DNA of 14,352 bases, from positions 1 through 14,352 of the forward strand of contig CAYFUR010000095.1 of NCBI GenBank assembly GCA_964346275.1. The letters run 5' to 3'. The stretch is from CAYFUR01 sp964346275 (GTDB lineage Bacteria > Sumerlaeota > Sumerlaeia > SLMS01). Made by a program: the position numbers and the translations under genes. Positions within the stretch are counted from its first letter, which is position 1; every line of letters starts with the position of its first letter. A model generated the notes under the pieces. That model made no database searches and was not told where the DNA came from. It saw nothing but the letters and a program-made list of their open reading frames with translations. Positions 1 through 7,411 of the stretch are shown here, piece after piece.

Positions 1-66
1 TTAAAGAAGAAGACGGAATAGGATATCATTGTGTGACGGGAGTTCAGACGTGTCCTCTTCCGATCT
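1..66 (+). other. Illumina P7 index adapter left at scaffold end (artefact)
   Basis: Bases 33-66 match the 34-base TruSeq read-2 adapter (GTGACTGGAGTTC...TTCCGATCT) at 32 of 34 positions. Bases 3-26 match the 24-base P7 flow-cell sequence at about 19 positions. The six bases between, CATTGT at 27-32, sit where the index belongs and differ by one base from the TruSeq index 5 primer form CACTGT. The order P7, index, adapter, insert is exactly that of a library molecule, so genomic sequence begins at about base 67. Adapter sequences are from memory. This stretch should not be annotated as a gene. Confidence 0.95.
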
Positions 67-389
67 AGACATTCCCGCCACTGGCCGGACTCGAAGAGCA
101 GGCGGGCGAGTTCTTCGCGGCGGGCGGGGAAGTCTTCCTCGCGGATTTGCTGTTTCAGTTCAAAAATGCGGCGTTCGCGGTCGATGCGGCGGCGGAAAGC
201 CGTCAGGCCGCGCTCCTCATCGCCAAGGATCAGAAAGTTGACGAGGTAGAGGGCGACGCCCAAGGGGGGGATGAAGACGACCAGGATCAGCCAGAGGTAA
301 TCGCGTTCACGCCGCAAGGCATCGATGAGAGCCCACATCCAGAGGGAGAGGAGAAGCAGAAACGTGAGCGGGATGAGGTAGAGAGCCAT
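67..389 (-). CDS. PLDc_N-like two-helix membrane protein with possible TPR start, C-terminus missing
   Basis: This reading frame starts at ATG 389 and runs without a stop into the adapter junction, giving about 107 residues of a longer protein. Two hydrophobic helices (about residues 2-22 and 31-52) flank a short basic loop (RRERD). The second carries an IPPLGVALYL core followed by a polar turn, which resembles the phospholipase D N-terminal (PLDc_N) membrane domain. After the helices comes a basic, probably helical stretch. The last visible residues, LLFESGQWREC, look like the beginning of a tetratricopeptide repeat, so the full protein may be a membrane-anchored TPR protein. It lies downstream of secG, separated by 78 bases holding a terminator-like hairpin. 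I see no strong ribosome binding site. The domain call is by eye; exact function unknown. Confidence 0.6.
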
Positions 390-413
390 GGGAACGCGTT
401 GGAGGGGCCTGTT

Positions 414-447
414 ATGAAGAAGGCGCCCCGGCGAAAACCGAGGCGCC
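414..447 (-). terminator. Candidate Rho-independent terminator after secG
   Basis: On the minus strand, GGCGCCTCGG (447-438), loop TTTTCG (437-432) and CCGGGGCGCC (431-422) form a 10-base-pair stem. One pair (441/428) is a T-G wobble on the minus strand but would be an A-C mismatch on the plus strand, so the hairpin favours minus-strand RNA. The following TTCTTCAT is only moderately T-rich, so strength is uncertain. It starts about 20 bases after the secG stop codon. Confidence 0.55.
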
Positions 448-467
448 CGAATCATCGGCCTCTGATG

Positions 468-890
468 TTACTGGGCATCGGGATCGGGAGGCGCTTGGGG
501 AGCGTTGCCAGCAGGAGATTCGGGAGCGGCTTCGCGCTGTGTCTGCATTCCCTGGTTGGTTGCCGTGTTCGGCAGTTGGGACTGCTGGCTTGTTTCGGAG
601 GCCGGCAACTGGAGGGCGCCGCCTTCGTAATCGCGTTTGTTCCCCAGCATTGTCAGGGCAATGGCCAGGATGAAGAAAATTGTCGCGGTGATTGCCGTCA
701 CGCGGAACAGGTTCTTCTGGGCGCCACCGGCGCCGAAACTGTCGGTGAGGGCGCTTGGGGCCGTGCCCATGCCCTCATTGGCCATGCTGCCCGACTTGCC
801 TTCCTGGAGCAGAACGACAATGATCAGCCACAGGCAGGAGAGAAAGTAAATCAGGCCGAGGACCCAAAGGAAAAACGTGGTAAAGTTCAT
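468..890 (-). CDS. secG: Protein translocase subunit SecG
   Basis: SecG is the small accessory subunit of the SecYEG channel in the inner membrane and aids SecA-driven export. The 140-residue product has the family layout: a first membrane helix (about 5-27), the conserved loop LLQEGKSGSMANEG, then a segment with FGAGGAQKNLFRVT leading into a second helix (about 65-83). The C-terminal 50 residues form a Gln/Pro/Ala-rich low-complexity tail, making the protein longer than the usual 75-110 residues. The start is the ATG at 890. No clear Shine-Dalgarno sequence precedes it (GAG lies about 9-12 bases upstream). The gene follows the GH20-like gene by 93 bases and is followed by a terminator-like hairpin. 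Identification is confident from the loop and helix pattern. Confidence 0.93.
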   Translation of the reverse strand: MNFTTFFLWVLGLIYFLSCLWLIIVVLLQEGKSGSMANEGMGTAPSALTDSFGAGGAQKNLFRVTAITATIFFILAIALTMLGNKRDYEGGALQLPASETSQQSQLPNTATNQGMQTQREAAPESPAGNAPQAPPDPDAQ

Positions 891-983
891 GAAGCCAATC
901 TCGTCATAGCGATACTCCGCCGGCGCCGACGTATGCCGGACGGGACCAGGAGAGCGTGGGAATCCCGCCCCGGGCTGTCAAGG

Positions 984-1155
984 CTAAGGCGCCGAGGGGC
1001 CGGACTCCTCTTCCAGCAATTCCTGGTGAAACTCGCGCATTTGCTTGAATTGATACAGCAGGTGCTGGATGCGGAGGAAGCGCCCCTCCTTGCCCGGATC
1101 GTCAGCAAACCGGTTGCGATCCCAGTCGCGCTCGATTTCCGCGAGGCGGTTTTCC
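984..1155 (-). CDS. C-terminal fragment, probably of the GH20-like glycosidase, after the assembly gap
   Basis: Downstream of the 100-N gap (in gene direction) a frame stays open for 56 residues and ends at TAG (986-984). It reads as a charged helical segment (NRLAEIERDWDRNRF ... HLLYQFKQMREFHQ ... ELLEEESG). The frame differs from that of the segment upstream of the gap. This is expected if 100 Ns is a placeholder rather than a measured gap. It probably encodes the C-terminal helices of the same GH20-type protein, because it lies on the same strand and shows no start signal. The missing sequence could however hold the end of one gene and the start of another. It ends 93 bases before secG. 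Confidence 0.55.
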
Positions 1156-1255
1156 NNNNNNNNNNNNNNNNNNNNNNNNNNNNNNNNNNNNNNNNNNNNN
1201 NNNNNNNNNNNNNNNNNNNNNNNNNNNNNNNNNNNNNNNNNNNNNNNNNNNNNNN
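1156..1255. other. Assembly gap of exactly 100 N
   Basis: There are exactly 100 ambiguous bases, a common placeholder for a scaffold join of unknown size. The gap interrupts the GH20-like gene. The frames on the two sides disagree across 100 bases, and the catalytic barrel would need more coding sequence than 33 codons, so the real missing length is probably larger. Confidence 0.98.
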
Positions 1256-2251
1256 CGCCATCCACTCGGACTCTGTTTGCTTTCCGAATTTGTCTATACA
1301 GCGTTTGCACTCGGTCATGTCCACTTCGTCGAAGCCGACGTGAATCCAGGGGTGGTCGAAGGTGTTTGAGGCGCGGCGGTATATGGAATCGAGATAATCG
1401 ACGGCCTTGTCGCTCGCGGGGCAAAGGACGTTTGTATATCCAGGAATATCAGTGCCCATCCACGACCGGTCGGCCTGGTCTTCGTTGGTTTGGTGGAGAT
1501 AGTCCTGGTAGTCATCCAGGCGGGTGAACATGCGCGAGTGTCCGAGGGATTCGATCTCGGGGATCAGCTCGATGTGGCGCTCCCCGGCGTATGTGATAAG
1601 ATCGCGGATTTCCTCCGGTCTCCAGGCGTGCTCGTGCATCAGGGGGGGATAGTCCTCGTGATAGAGCGCGGATGTTTGGTCGTCGGTGAGATGGCAAAGG
1701 ATGGCGTTGATCTTGTAGCGCGCGGCAAAGTCGATCACGCGGCGATAGTAGTCCAGGTTTTCATTCTGGCGGGCGGGGTCGACCATGATCATGCGCAGGG
1801 GGATGTCGGGCCAGTCGGTCACACTGCCGAAGGGGACCACTTGTCCTTCGCGGAGTTGATCGAAGGTCTGGATGGCATGAAACATGGCCTGGGGCGATGG
1901 GGCTCGAAGCAGAACGCCGGCCTTGCCGATCTCGATTGCATAGCTTTGCCGCAGGATTTCCTCGCGATAGTCCGATTGGAATTCCGGCACTTCCGGCTGC
2001 CCCTTGTCCAGGGTGACCGGCGTTCTTCCATTCTCCGCGATCTGTATATGCGCTTCGCGAAGAAGTTCCTTCAGTGTCTCCGCCTCGTTCTCAAATTCTT
2101 CGGCTACCGTAAGCGAGACAGAGTGGAGGCTGAGTTTCGCGCTTTTCAAATCAAGGTTCTTGGGCGGGGGAACAGGGACGGCTCCATAAACCGGAAAAGC
2201 GAGGAGGCAGAGAAAGAGGGTGAGAAGGAAGTTGCCCGTGGTTAAAGCCAT
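1256..2251 (-). CDS. Secreted GH20-type beta-N-acetylhexosaminidase, N-terminal part, cut by the gap
   Basis: GH20 enzymes remove terminal N-acetylglucosamine or N-acetylgalactosamine by substrate-assisted catalysis using a neighbouring Asp-Glu pair. The 332 visible residues begin with a signal peptide (residues 1-23, ending VYG-AVP). An alpha/beta domain (about 30-140, ending FDQLREGQVVP) is followed by a (beta/alpha) barrel starting at PLRMIMVDPAR. The barrel contains ILCHLTDDQ, the strand IELIPEIESLGHSR, and the catalytic signature HVGFDEV with Asp308-Glu309. A CKRC pair follows, as I recall from some GH20 relatives. The rest of the barrel is lost in the N gap. The ATG at 2251 is chosen because it starts the signal peptide and has AAGGA about 7 bases upstream. 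It lies 34 bases after the O-antigen-ligase-like gene and is probably co-transcribed with it. Export to the periplasm or surface is predicted; a lipid-anchor Cys is not seen. Confidence 0.83.
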
Positions 2252-2285
2252 GTCGGCTTCCTTGCCTGGACGGAAATAGAATATA

Positions 2286-4841
2286 TCAGCCGGACGTCGC
2301 CGACAGGTTTTCCATTCGCTGGCGGATTTGTTCTTCCATCTTTTCGCCGAGGAATGGGCTACCCTGGGCGCCGAGTTCCTCGTCCAGGGCGAGAAGATAC
2401 TTGCCCTGCTCCAGCGCGTCTTGCTCGCGGCCCATATTCGCCAACACATCCATCTTCATGAAAAGGCTCTCGGGGTTCAAGGGATTGCGCGAGATGTTTT
2501 CTTCCAGCAGGCGGAGGGCTTCCTCCGGTTTATCCGCTTTCTTGTAGGCTTCCACGGCATCGCGGAGCCCCTTGAGCGAGGTCGGGTTGCGCTCGAGGTA
2601 GAGTTCCGAGGCTTTTGCCGCCAGTTCGTATTCGCCGGCCTTTTCAAGCAGCCTGGGGGCTTCCCGCAAGGCCTGGAATCGCTGCTCTTCCTCCTGGGTC
2701 AACTGGCCTTCCTGTTGAAGAACCTTGGAGAGGGGAAGGGTGGCCACGCGGGCAAAGATCTGCCCGGCCCTTTTGTAATGCTCTTTTGCTTCTTCAGAGC
2801 CGGGGGGCAGCCGGTCGGCGATATGTTGATGGGCGAATCCTTCGAAGAAGTGAACGGTGATTTTGTTGTTCAGTTCGGCGGCGCGGTCGAAATAGCGGGC
2901 GCTTTCGCGAAAGTATTCCAGGGCCTTTCCGCGTGCGGCCTGCGCCTCTTCCTCGCGGCCTTGCGAGAGCAGCGTGTTCCGGCGATCCGACGCTTCTGTC
3001 CCCAGGTTGTAATAGATCACGCCGAGGTTGTAATGCACCTCGGAATAATCGGGGCCGTATTCACGCAGATCGATATACGCCTGGAGGGCGTCCTGCTGAT
3101 TGCCAAGCCGGTTGTGGACATGGGCGAGGCGATAGTAGGTCGTCAGGCGTGTCGGATCGAGTTCGAGAGAGCGGTCCAGGTGGCCTTCGGCTTGCTCGAG
3201 CATGGCCACGACGCGGGGGTCATCGGCGATTCCGCTGGGGCCAAAATAGGAGGGCGGCAATTCGGAGAGTTTCCATCCCTCGCCGTGTTCCATTGCTGCT
3301 TCGAAGTTTTGACCGGACCACCAGGTGACCAGCGGAAAATAAAGTACCGCGGCGGCGAGCAATACACCGCGAAGGGTTTGCGTCCTGTCCCAGATGATGG
3401 GCGGGGGAGCGGTCTGGCGGCGGCGCGCGGCGGTTGTGGTGTCCGGTTCGCGCTGGGCCATGAGGATAATCCCCAGCGCCGTGCCGATCATGGCGTGGAG
3501 GGATGCCGTGCCCACGGGCCAGCGTGTCATCGGCGTAACCAGCGCGCCGGCGAGGATGCTGAGGATGCCCACGAGGCCACCGATCACGGCGACTCGGATC
3601 ACCATGTCGGGGCATCGGCGCAGGGAGCGATATCCGAGATAAAACAATCCGCCGAGAAATGCGAGGTAGGCGGCGGCGCCGAGGATGCCCGTTTCGGCGA
3701 GGAGATCGAGGATCCAGTTGTGGGCGTAGAGGGTGAGGTTGCTGATGCGCGAGAGATGATAGTCCGGGCTGCGGTATTCGGGAAAGAGGAGCCGGAAGCT
3801 GCCGGGCCCACCGCCAAGAAGGGGGTTGTCCTGGAAGATGCCAAGGGCGCCGCCGAAGATGATGCGGCGCGGGGCGAGGCTCTCGTCGAGGTTTTTAAGT
3901 TCGTTTCGCAGGTCGCCGATGGTGAAATAGAGCAGCGTGGCGGCCATGACCGCGCCCAGCGTGGCCATGAGCCACAGATAAGGAATGCGCCGCATGCTGG
4001 CGAAGAAATAAACGCCGCCAAGAAACAGCAGCACGATCATTGGCAGGGCGAAGATCGATGACTTGGAGAAGGTGGTGAATATACACGCCAGGGCCAGCAC
4101 GACGGCGAGGCCGCTGCCCACGAGCCAGGCAAGGGACAGAGCGACGCGAAAGCCGGTGTCGCCTTCTCCCAGGCGGCGCTTGAAGTTCTGATAGACAACG
4201 ATCCCGCAGGCCGCCACCGCCGGCAACAGCATCAGCAGGAAATTGCCGAAGAACTGGACGTTCAGGACGGTGGAGAGCATGCTGCGCGATTCCTTGAACG
4301 TATAGATCAGGTTGTGCAGGTTGCTCTCTGTCGGCGGAGCCATGGGATTGTAGAGGGCGTTGTAGAGCGTTTCCAGGTGCCCGGCGTAATGGATCAGGCC
4401 GAAGCCCGTGGTGACCAGGGCGATGAGGACCCAGAACTTGAGCGACCATTCGACCATGTGCTTGGTCTGAACAACGGCCGACCCGAGCAGCACAAAGCCG
4501 AATGTGGAGAGATAGTAGGGGACGTATTGCCAGCCGATCCAGCGGGCGAAGTCCTGGGCAAAGAGGGTTGAGAGCAGGCAGACTCCGAGATAGGCCACAT
4601 AGGGGATCCAGATCATCCGCGGCGGAGGGGGGACATGGCGAAACGTCCAGAGCGCGGCCCAGACCAGGAGACAAAGCCCGCCGCCGGCGTAGAGACCGAA
4701 AATCTTGATATCGTCGAGCTGATACGTATAAGAGGTGAGCCCGAGAATTACAAAGGCCGTGGCGGCGCAGAAGACGAAGAATCCGGCGCGCACGGGCCAC
4801 GAGGGCATCAGTTCCGGATCATAGGTTTCCTGGTGATTCAT
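2286..4841 (-). CDS. O-antigen ligase/polymerase-like membrane protein with C-terminal TPR repeats
   Basis: The 851-residue protein has an N-terminal half with about ten to twelve hydrophobic helices and a Wzy/WaaL-type (PF04932-like) signature. This signature is a periplasmic loop ending NPLLGGGPGSF (about 339-349) followed by HNWILDLLAETGILG (about 374-388). Such proteins ligate or polymerise lipid-linked glycans, or transfer them to protein, on the periplasmic side. After a last helix (about 492-510) the C-terminal third (about 550-820) holds TPR-like helical repeats, for example YYRLAHVHNRLGNQQDALQAY and YNLGVIYYNLGT. These probably bind a partner. The start is ATG 4841, which overlaps the upstream stop as ATGA; an in-frame ATG at 4868 would overlap the upstream gene by 31 bases and has no ribosome binding site. 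The gene belongs to a coupled chain with the two upstream genes. The glycan substrate cannot be inferred. Confidence 0.87.
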   Translation of the reverse strand: MNHQETYDPELMPSWPVRAGFFVFCAATAFVILGLTSYTYQLDDIKIFGLYAGGGLCLLVWAALWTFRHVPPPPRMIWIPYVAYLGVCLLSTLFAQDFARWIGWQYVPYYLSTFGFVLLGSAVVQTKHMVEWSLKFWVLIALVTTGFGLIHYAGHLETLYNALYNPMAPPTESNLHNLIYTFKESRSMLSTVLNVQFFGNFLLMLLPAVAACGIVVYQNFKRRLGEGDTGFRVALSLAWLVGSGLAVVLALACIFTTFSKSSIFALPMIVLLFLGGVYFFASMRRIPYLWLMATLGAVMAATLLYFTIGDLRNELKNLDESLAPRRIIFGGALGIFQDNPLLGGGPGSFRLLFPEYRSPDYHLSRISNLTLYAHNWILDLLAETGILGAAAYLAFLGGLFYLGYRSLRRCPDMVIRVAVIGGLVGILSILAGALVTPMTRWPVGTASLHAMIGTALGIILMAQREPDTTTAARRRQTAPPPIIWDRTQTLRGVLLAAAVLYFPLVTWWSGQNFEAAMEHGEGWKLSELPPSYFGPSGIADDPRVVAMLEQAEGHLDRSLELDPTRLTTYYRLAHVHNRLGNQQDALQAYIDLREYGPDYSEVHYNLGVIYYNLGTEASDRRNTLLSQGREEEAQAARGKALEYFRESARYFDRAAELNNKITVHFFEGFAHQHIADRLPPGSEEAKEHYKRAGQIFARVATLPLSKVLQQEGQLTQEEEQRFQALREAPRLLEKAGEYELAAKASELYLERNPTSLKGLRDAVEAYKKADKPEEALRLLEENISRNPLNPESLFMKMDVLANMGREQDALEQGKYLLALDEELGAQGSPFLGEKMEEQIRQRMENLSATSG

Positions 4842-5116
4842 GGAGGAAACACCTCGTCGAGGCCCCACATGCCGGGGCGGCGTTCGAGAACCTGGAGGGG
4901 AAACAAGCCGCCCATGTCTCGGAGAAGAGCATCGAGCAGCGGCCGGGATGTTTTCGGGTGCCAGACGAGGACAAGGCCCAGGCCGCGGTCCTCCGTGCGC
5001 ACGAGGAAGTGATTATCGTAGGATTCAAAAATGGCCACCATGTGGCTGATCTCTCCCATGGGGAGAGAAATGCGGCTCGTTTCCCAGTCTTCGTCGGTGA
5101 ATTCAGGACTTCTCAT
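4838..5116 (-). CDS. Small DUF4911-like protein of unknown function
   Basis: This is a 92-residue soluble protein without signal peptide or membrane helix. Its centre (about residues 17-70) reads ISLPMGEISHMVAIFESYDN, then HFLVRTEDRGLGLVLVWHP, then LLDALLRDMGGLFPL. This resembles, from memory, DUF4911, a short alpha/beta family in which a helix ending E(A/S)Y(D/E)N is followed by a strand with RT-D and a short helix. Function is unknown. Both ends overlap neighbours by the four bases ATGA: its start with the stop of the synthase-family gene, and its stop with the start of the ligase-like gene. Translational coupling therefore stands in for a ribosome binding site, which is absent. The gene itself is well supported; the family name is tentative. 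Confidence 0.75.
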   Translation of the reverse strand: MRSPEFTDEDWETSRISLPMGEISHMVAIFESYDNHFLVRTEDRGLGLVLVWHPKTSRPLLDALLRDMGGLFPLQVLERRPGMWGLDEVFPP

Positions 5117-6759
5117 GTTTTCGGCGGAGTTGGAATCGACCCGGCGAGCACCTTGGCAGCGATGGATTCGTCTTTTCGTGTGCCGGCGGGGATGTTGGCC
5201 GCCTTATCGAGCCCGCGGAGGCAAAGCACATTGATCATGCGCTCGGTGGCATGGATCGCCGCGACCACCTGGTCGCTGGAAACCGCGCGGGTTTTGATGC
5301 CGTTTTCCCAGGTGATGGTGGCTTCCACCAGGGCGTTGGTGCGGCCGCCGGGGGGGATGTGGATTTCAAAATCCGCCAGCAGGGGCAGGTCGATCCCCAT
5401 TTCCGGGGCGATGTTGCGGAGGGCATTCATAAAGGCGTCGTAGCCGCCATTGCCCATGGCGATGGCTTCGTATTCCTTGTCGCGGAAACGGACGGAGATA
5501 TTCGCCGAGGGCTTCATGCTGAGCGTGGAGGAGATAATGCATCCCTGAACGCTGAATTCCTTTTGCTCGGGGGTTGAGAGCAGGTCGGAAATGAGGAAGG
5601 GCAGGTCTTCGGTGGTGACGACTTTCTTTTTGTCGCCCAGGTCGATGATCTTTTCCAGAACCGCCTTGCGCTGCTCGCGGGTCAAGTCGAGGCCGAGCTT
5701 GTCCAGGTTGAAGTCGAGGTTGCTTTTCCCGGAGAGCTTGCCGAGGGCATAGACGCGGTCGCGGCCAAAGCGGGCGGGGGAGAGCTTGCTGTCGTAGAGG
5801 TTGCCCTTGCGGTCGCCGTCGGCGTGGATGCCGGCGGTCTGCGTATAGACGTCATTTCCGATAATGGGCGCGTTGGCGGCAAAGCGCTTGCCGCTGAATG
5901 CCTGCACCAGTCGGCTGGCCTCGTTGAGCTGGTTTTCCACGATGCGCGTCGAGCGGTTGCTGTGGTCGTGGAGGCAGGCGGTCATCTCCGCCAGCGCCGT
6001 ATTGCCCGCGCGTTCGCCCAGGCCATTGACGGTGACGTGGACTCCCGCCACGCCGAGCCGCGCGGCCATCAGGGAATTCGCCGTGGCCAGGCCGTAGTCA
6101 TTGTGGCCATGAAACTCAAAGCCCGCGCCGGGGTGGCGCTCGATCAGGCCGCCGACAAACTCTTTCACCTGGAACGGGGAGAGAATGCCGAGGGTGTCGC
6201 ACAAATGGATGCGGTGGAAGCCCATGTCCTGGATCGCGGTGACCATCTCTTCGACGTAGTCCGGGGAATTGATCATCCCGTTGGACCAGTCCTCGAGGTA
6301 GATCATCGGCGTGACGTTCTTCTCGACCGCATAGTTGAAGGTTTTTTCAATGTCAGCCAGGTGTTCCTTCAGGGTCTTGCGAAGCTGCCCCTCGCAGTGA
6401 TGGCGCGATCCCTTTGTCAGCAGGTTCATGCGGTGGCATCTCGCCTCGGTGAGCCAGTCGACCGACGCTTTTCCGTCGGTGAAGGAGAGCACCTCAACGC
6501 GGTCGCCATAGCCATGGCCGTTGGCCCATTCCATGATGCGGGCGAGGGAGCGCTGTTCGCCGCTGCTGACCCGGCAGCTGGCGACCTCGATGCGGTCCAC
6601 GCCGACTTCTTCGAGGAGAAACTTGGCAATGATCAGCTTCTCGTCCCCGGGAATCGAGACACCGTGGGTCTGCTCGCCATCGCGCAGCGTGGTGTCCATG
6701 ATCTCAATGGGCTGGAGTTGAGTCTCGCCAGACATCTGGTTTTGCTGGTGTTCCGTCAT
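5113..6759 (-). CDS. Alpha-isopropylmalate / citramalate synthase family enzyme
   Basis: The family condenses acetyl-CoA with a 2-oxo acid (2-oxoisovalerate in leucine synthesis, pyruvate in citramalate-dependent isoleucine synthesis). The 548 residues show the catalytic motif DTTLRDGEQ (22-30), metal-binding FHGHNDYG (216-223), NGLGERAGN (245-253) and the subdomain signature GIHADG (309-314). A C-terminal LeuA_dimer-type allosteric domain (about 398-510, with NGGYDAFMNAL) suggests feedback control by leucine or isoleucine. THGVSI after the first motif, and the run IYLEDWSNGM, resemble a Bacteroidota-type second LeuA paralogue (LeuA2/CimA-like) more than classical LeuA. Substrate choice cannot be settled from sequence alone; homocitrate synthase is less likely. 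The start is ATG 6759; a second in-frame ATG lies eight codons on and neither has a strong ribosome binding site. It is the first gene of an ATGA-linked trio and has no other leucine or isoleucine genes beside it here. Confidence 0.88.
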   Translation of the reverse strand: MTEHQQNQMSGETQLQPIEIMDTTLRDGEQTHGVSIPGDEKLIIAKFLLEEVGVDRIEVASCRVSSGEQRSLARIMEWANGHGYGDRVEVLSFTDGKASVDWLTEARCHRMNLLTKGSRHHCEGQLRKTLKEHLADIEKTFNYAVEKNVTPMIYLEDWSNGMINSPDYVEEMVTAIQDMGFHRIHLCDTLGILSPFQVKEFVGGLIERHPGAGFEFHGHNDYGLATANSLMAARLGVAGVHVTVNGLGERAGNTALAEMTACLHDHSNRSTRIVENQLNEASRLVQAFSGKRFAANAPIIGNDVYTQTAGIHADGDRKGNLYDSKLSPARFGRDRVYALGKLSGKSNLDFNLDKLGLDLTREQRKAVLEKIIDLGDKKKVVTTEDLPFLISDLLSTPEQKEFSVQGCIISSTLSMKPSANISVRFRDKEYEAIAMGNGGYDAFMNALRNIAPEMGIDLPLLADFEIHIPPGGRTNALVEATITWENGIKTRAVSSDQVVAAIHATERMINVLCLRGLDKAANIPAGTRKDESIAAKVLAGSIPTPPKT

Positions 6760-6933
6760 TTAGTTCGCACCATGGGAAAAGGGTGTGTGATCTCTCCGGC
6801 CCGGGCCGCTTGGGGAAACCGGAAAGGGAAGATGAAGTTTTTCGGCCTTCGGCAGGCTCAATCAACGCCTTTTTGGCCCGCAAACCGTGAAAAATCAATA
6901 AAGCTGGGAATAAAGTGGATGTGGCGGGGCCGT

Positions 6934-7236
6934 TCAGTCTGCTTTGCGCTCGATTTCCCCGCTGCTGGAGGCGCGGGAAGCGTGGCGGCGTTCCTGGTGG
7001 CGCTGCTCCTCGCGGGCGGCGCTGCCCCGGTCGAAAAAGAAGTCGAAAATCGAGACAGAAAGAAAGGCCAGGTAACAGACCGTGAGAACGGGCAGGACGC
7101 CGGCGACAGGCTGGGTGTTACGGCGGCCCATCTCGAGAGCGCCGAGATAGGTGATCGCAAACACCGCCAGCACCACGAGATTGAGAACCACGTAGCCCCA
7201 GAGCGGCAGGGTGCGTTTGCGAAGAACTGGCCTCAA
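6934..7236 (-). CDS. Small two-helix membrane protein, TTG start, unknown function
   Basis: This 100-residue product is not one I recognise. It has a basic N-terminus (RPVLRKR), two hydrophobic helices (about residues 12-34 and 47-69) and a charged, Arg/Glu-rich tail (70-100) that is probably cytoplasmic. The chosen start is TTG at 7236, preceded by GGGAG about 10 bases upstream. No ATG occurs before the Met at residue 36, which falls between the two helices, so an ATG start would lose the first helix. It is the first gene after a predicted terminator and lies 174 bases upstream of the synthase-family gene, so joint transcription is possible but not shown. The hydrophobic pattern supports a real gene; the start codon is less certain. 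Confidence 0.65.
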   Translation of the reverse strand: MRPVLRKRTLPLWGYVVLNLVVLAVFAITYLGALEMGRRNTQPVAGVLPVLTVCYLAFLSVSIFDFFFDRGSAAREEQRHQERRHASRASSSGEIERKAD

Positions 7237-7318
7237 GGCGGCGAATCTCCCAGAAGACGGCTGGCGCCATAGCGCCGGGATGCGGTGGGAATGTCAAGAG
7301 GGGGAGGGATCCGCTTAC

Positions 7319-7353
7319 CGAAAAATCGGACCGGCGTGGAACCACGCCTTGGT
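7319..7353 (-). terminator. Candidate Rho-independent terminator after the M14 carboxypeptidase gene
   Basis: On the minus strand, GGCGTG (7348-7343), loop GTTC and CACGCC (7338-7333) form a perfect six-pair stem. It is extended by ACC/GGT (7353-7351 with 7332-7330) across an AA bulge. CCGATTTTT follows at 7329-7321, giving a T-run shortly after the stem. It lies about 58 bases after the stop codon of the carboxypeptidase gene and before the next minus-strand gene. Confidence 0.5.
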
Positions 7354-7411
7354 GTCCCTGGCGTCCTGGTGGTTTGATGTTATTCACCTTTCGAAGTTCC
7401 CTGGCGGGCTC

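Noticed and set aside
29..241. Open reading frame starting inside the first bases and crossing into genomic sequence
   Set aside because: Its first part is adapter sequence and the rest is antisense to the PLDc_N-like gene.
976..981. Perfect TTGACA (-35) on the minus strand between the GH20-like stop and secG
   Set aside because: No recognisable -10 box lies 15-19 bases downstream, so a secG promoter cannot be claimed.
147..1343. Long plus-strand frames opposite secG and the GH20-like gene, running through the N gap
   Set aside because: Arg/Gly/Gln-rich shadow translation in GC-rich DNA, antisense to recognisable genes, and joined only by Ns.
7263..7297. TTGACA (7297-7292, minus) and inverted repeat GGCGC-CATA-GCGCC (7263-7276) upstream of the TTG-start membrane protein
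   Set aside because: The nearest TATG-like -10 box is 20 bases away and matches poorly; the hairpin has only five pairs and no T-run. It may still be regulatory, but the evidence is weak.
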